A DNA stretch of 64,000 bases from Druceiella hillmani (Eukaryota > Arthropoda > Insecta > Lepidoptera > Hepialidae): the NCBI GenBank assembly GCA_039881145.1, contig JAYKKI010000006.1, positions 7,820,501 through 7,884,500 of the forward strand. The letters are read 5' to 3'. The notes under the pieces were generated by a model. The model had not been told where the DNA came from and searched no databases. It saw nothing but the letters and a program-made list of their open reading frames with translations. A program made the position numbers and the translations under genes. How positions within the stretch are numbered: the stretch's first letter is position 1; each line of letters begins with the position of its first letter. Shown one piece after another: positions 62,840-64,000 of this stretch.

Positions 62840-63154
62840 ATACACAATTAAATGAAACTACGTGATGTAGTGTTATTTCTACTTTCTCTAAGTTCTTTAC
62901 CACGACCTTGGTTTCGTTGTATTACAAAATCTTCAGGTGGGCTACTAGCAAAGATCATTGCTAATAGATTGCTGAAGATGAATGATGTAAATATAATATC
63001 TGAAAATAAATCTTCTAAAAGTAGAAATTCATTCAGAAATACGTTCGGCTTTAATTTTTTAGAAATTCATTATTTACAATTAAATGAAACTAGAAAGTAG
63101 AAATAATACTACATCATGTATAGTATTATTTCTACTTTCTTTAAGTTCTTTAGT
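62840..63154. repeat. Short hairpin repeat, copies 3 and 4 as a pair
   Basis: ACAATTAAATGAAACTACGT and TTATTTCTACTTTCTCTAAG at 62840-62901 recur in the same orientation at 63070-63154, where a palindromic AGAAAGTAGAAATAATACTA block is inserted. The 170 bases between could be a longer element's core. An 82-codon frame spans them but begins inside the repeat. Confidence 0.65.
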
Positions 63155-64000
63155 GCAGATGTTTACATTAAATTGAAGATGTTTGTGAGAAGCTTTATTT
63201 TAAGATATTATATTTATATCATTATACCGTAACAAACGGAATATCTGGCGATGATCCTGCGACACCTTATACGATGTTAACGCGTTATTCTACTTACACG
63301 TCTTTAAATGTGCTCCCCTGCTATTGGTGAAAGTATGTATGTTAGTGGGACATGGACGGCATTCAAAAATAATTATTTATAAAATGATAAAAATATATAT
63401 TTGTAAAATTGAATATAATGCAACCAATAAGGTTTGTGTAGTTCAGAATAAAATCCAGAGAAATTATTTTACAATTATTTAGGAAATTCAAGTCCGTCTG
63501 AGGAATTTATAAAGAATAAATTCCTTATGACAACACTTAAAATTTTCTTATAAAAACCTATCAAGAATGATTAGATCTCATTTTACTATGACCTTGCACC
63601 TATTTGTAAACCTTCAAGGTATTGGTCATCTCCAATAAACTATTTAGAAATATTAATATTGTTTTCTACCTCGTACATTGGCTAGTATGTTAGTCTAATA
63701 AGGATATTTTTTCATCCTTCTTAATTTTGTAATTTAGATTAGAGTGGATATCAATGCATCTAAACTTGTCTTACGTTTTCGTTCAAATAGTTTTCCATGC
63801 AATAAATCCTAAATTAAAAAACAACTGTCCACCTTATGAAACAAGGTGTCCACCTTATTTATCTCCTCAAAAATTTATGCGTACCTACAGTCCCGATTGT
63901 TCGCTATTGAAATATATACGAGTTACATGCTTTAACGTTATATTAAATTATGATAACATTTCTGACAACATTTTTAGCGACGTATTTAAAACTGACTTAT
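63155..64000. other. Non-coding AT-rich end of window
   Basis: No gene or mobile element recognised. Confidence 0.5.

Noticed and set aside
62852..63100. 82-codon frame as a gene
   Set aside because: It starts and ends in copies of the same hairpin repeat, so the frame is most likely incidental to a mobile element.
1..64000. CRISPR arrays, operons or bacterial genes
   Set aside because: Repeats are microsatellites and transposons, and real genes have spliceosomal introns.

Overview
The window is eukaryotic, AT-rich DNA from an insect, most likely a moth or butterfly. The pointers are a spliced chemosensory receptor ending in the insect gustatory-receptor signature TYxxxxxQF, a secreted lipase of the pancreatic-lipase superfamily in a form I associate with Lepidoptera, an R4/Dong-type retrotransposon, and dense (AT)n tracts. 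The order is an inference; insect is well supported.

Two complete multi-exon genes can be assembled by hand, both on the minus strand. (1) Positions 13460-24429 hold a four-exon gene for a 367-residue secreted lipase with a signal peptide and an intact Ser177-Asp205-His272 triad. All three splice junctions join in frame. (2) Positions 49232-53581 hold a four-exon gene for a 389-residue gustatory receptor with seven predicted membrane segments, including a 78-base exon that carries TM5.

Layout. 1-13.4 kb: non-coding, with a pre-miRNA-like hairpin at 4.46 kb, one exon-like island at 8.7 kb and a 70-base duplication at 10.4 kb. 13.5-24.4 kb: the lipase gene. Its introns hold a 5'-truncated jockey-type LINE (17.3-19.3 kb), an unexplained GC-richer island (19.45 kb), a CG/TG-rich simple repeat (20.86-21.07 kb) and a long (AT)n tract. 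24.4-38.2 kb: intergenic, with one SINE copy and many (AT)n tracts. 38.26-41.7 kb: a decayed R4/Dong-like LINE on the plus strand, bordered by TAA-rich sequence. 41.7-49.2 kb: non-coding, with a second SINE copy. 49.2-53.6 kb: the receptor gene, with a third, best-preserved SINE in intron 2. 53.6-64 kb: non-coding, with a 236-base inverted-repeat element, a family of short hairpin repeats and two unplaced exon candidates.

The most interesting relation is between mobile elements. The tRNA-headed SINE (three copies) and the jockey-type LINE share two blocks in their 3' tails with identical 16-base spacing. This suggests the SINE uses that LINE's reverse transcriptase. Nothing prokaryotic, no CRISPR array and no intact non-SINE tRNA or rRNA gene was seen.
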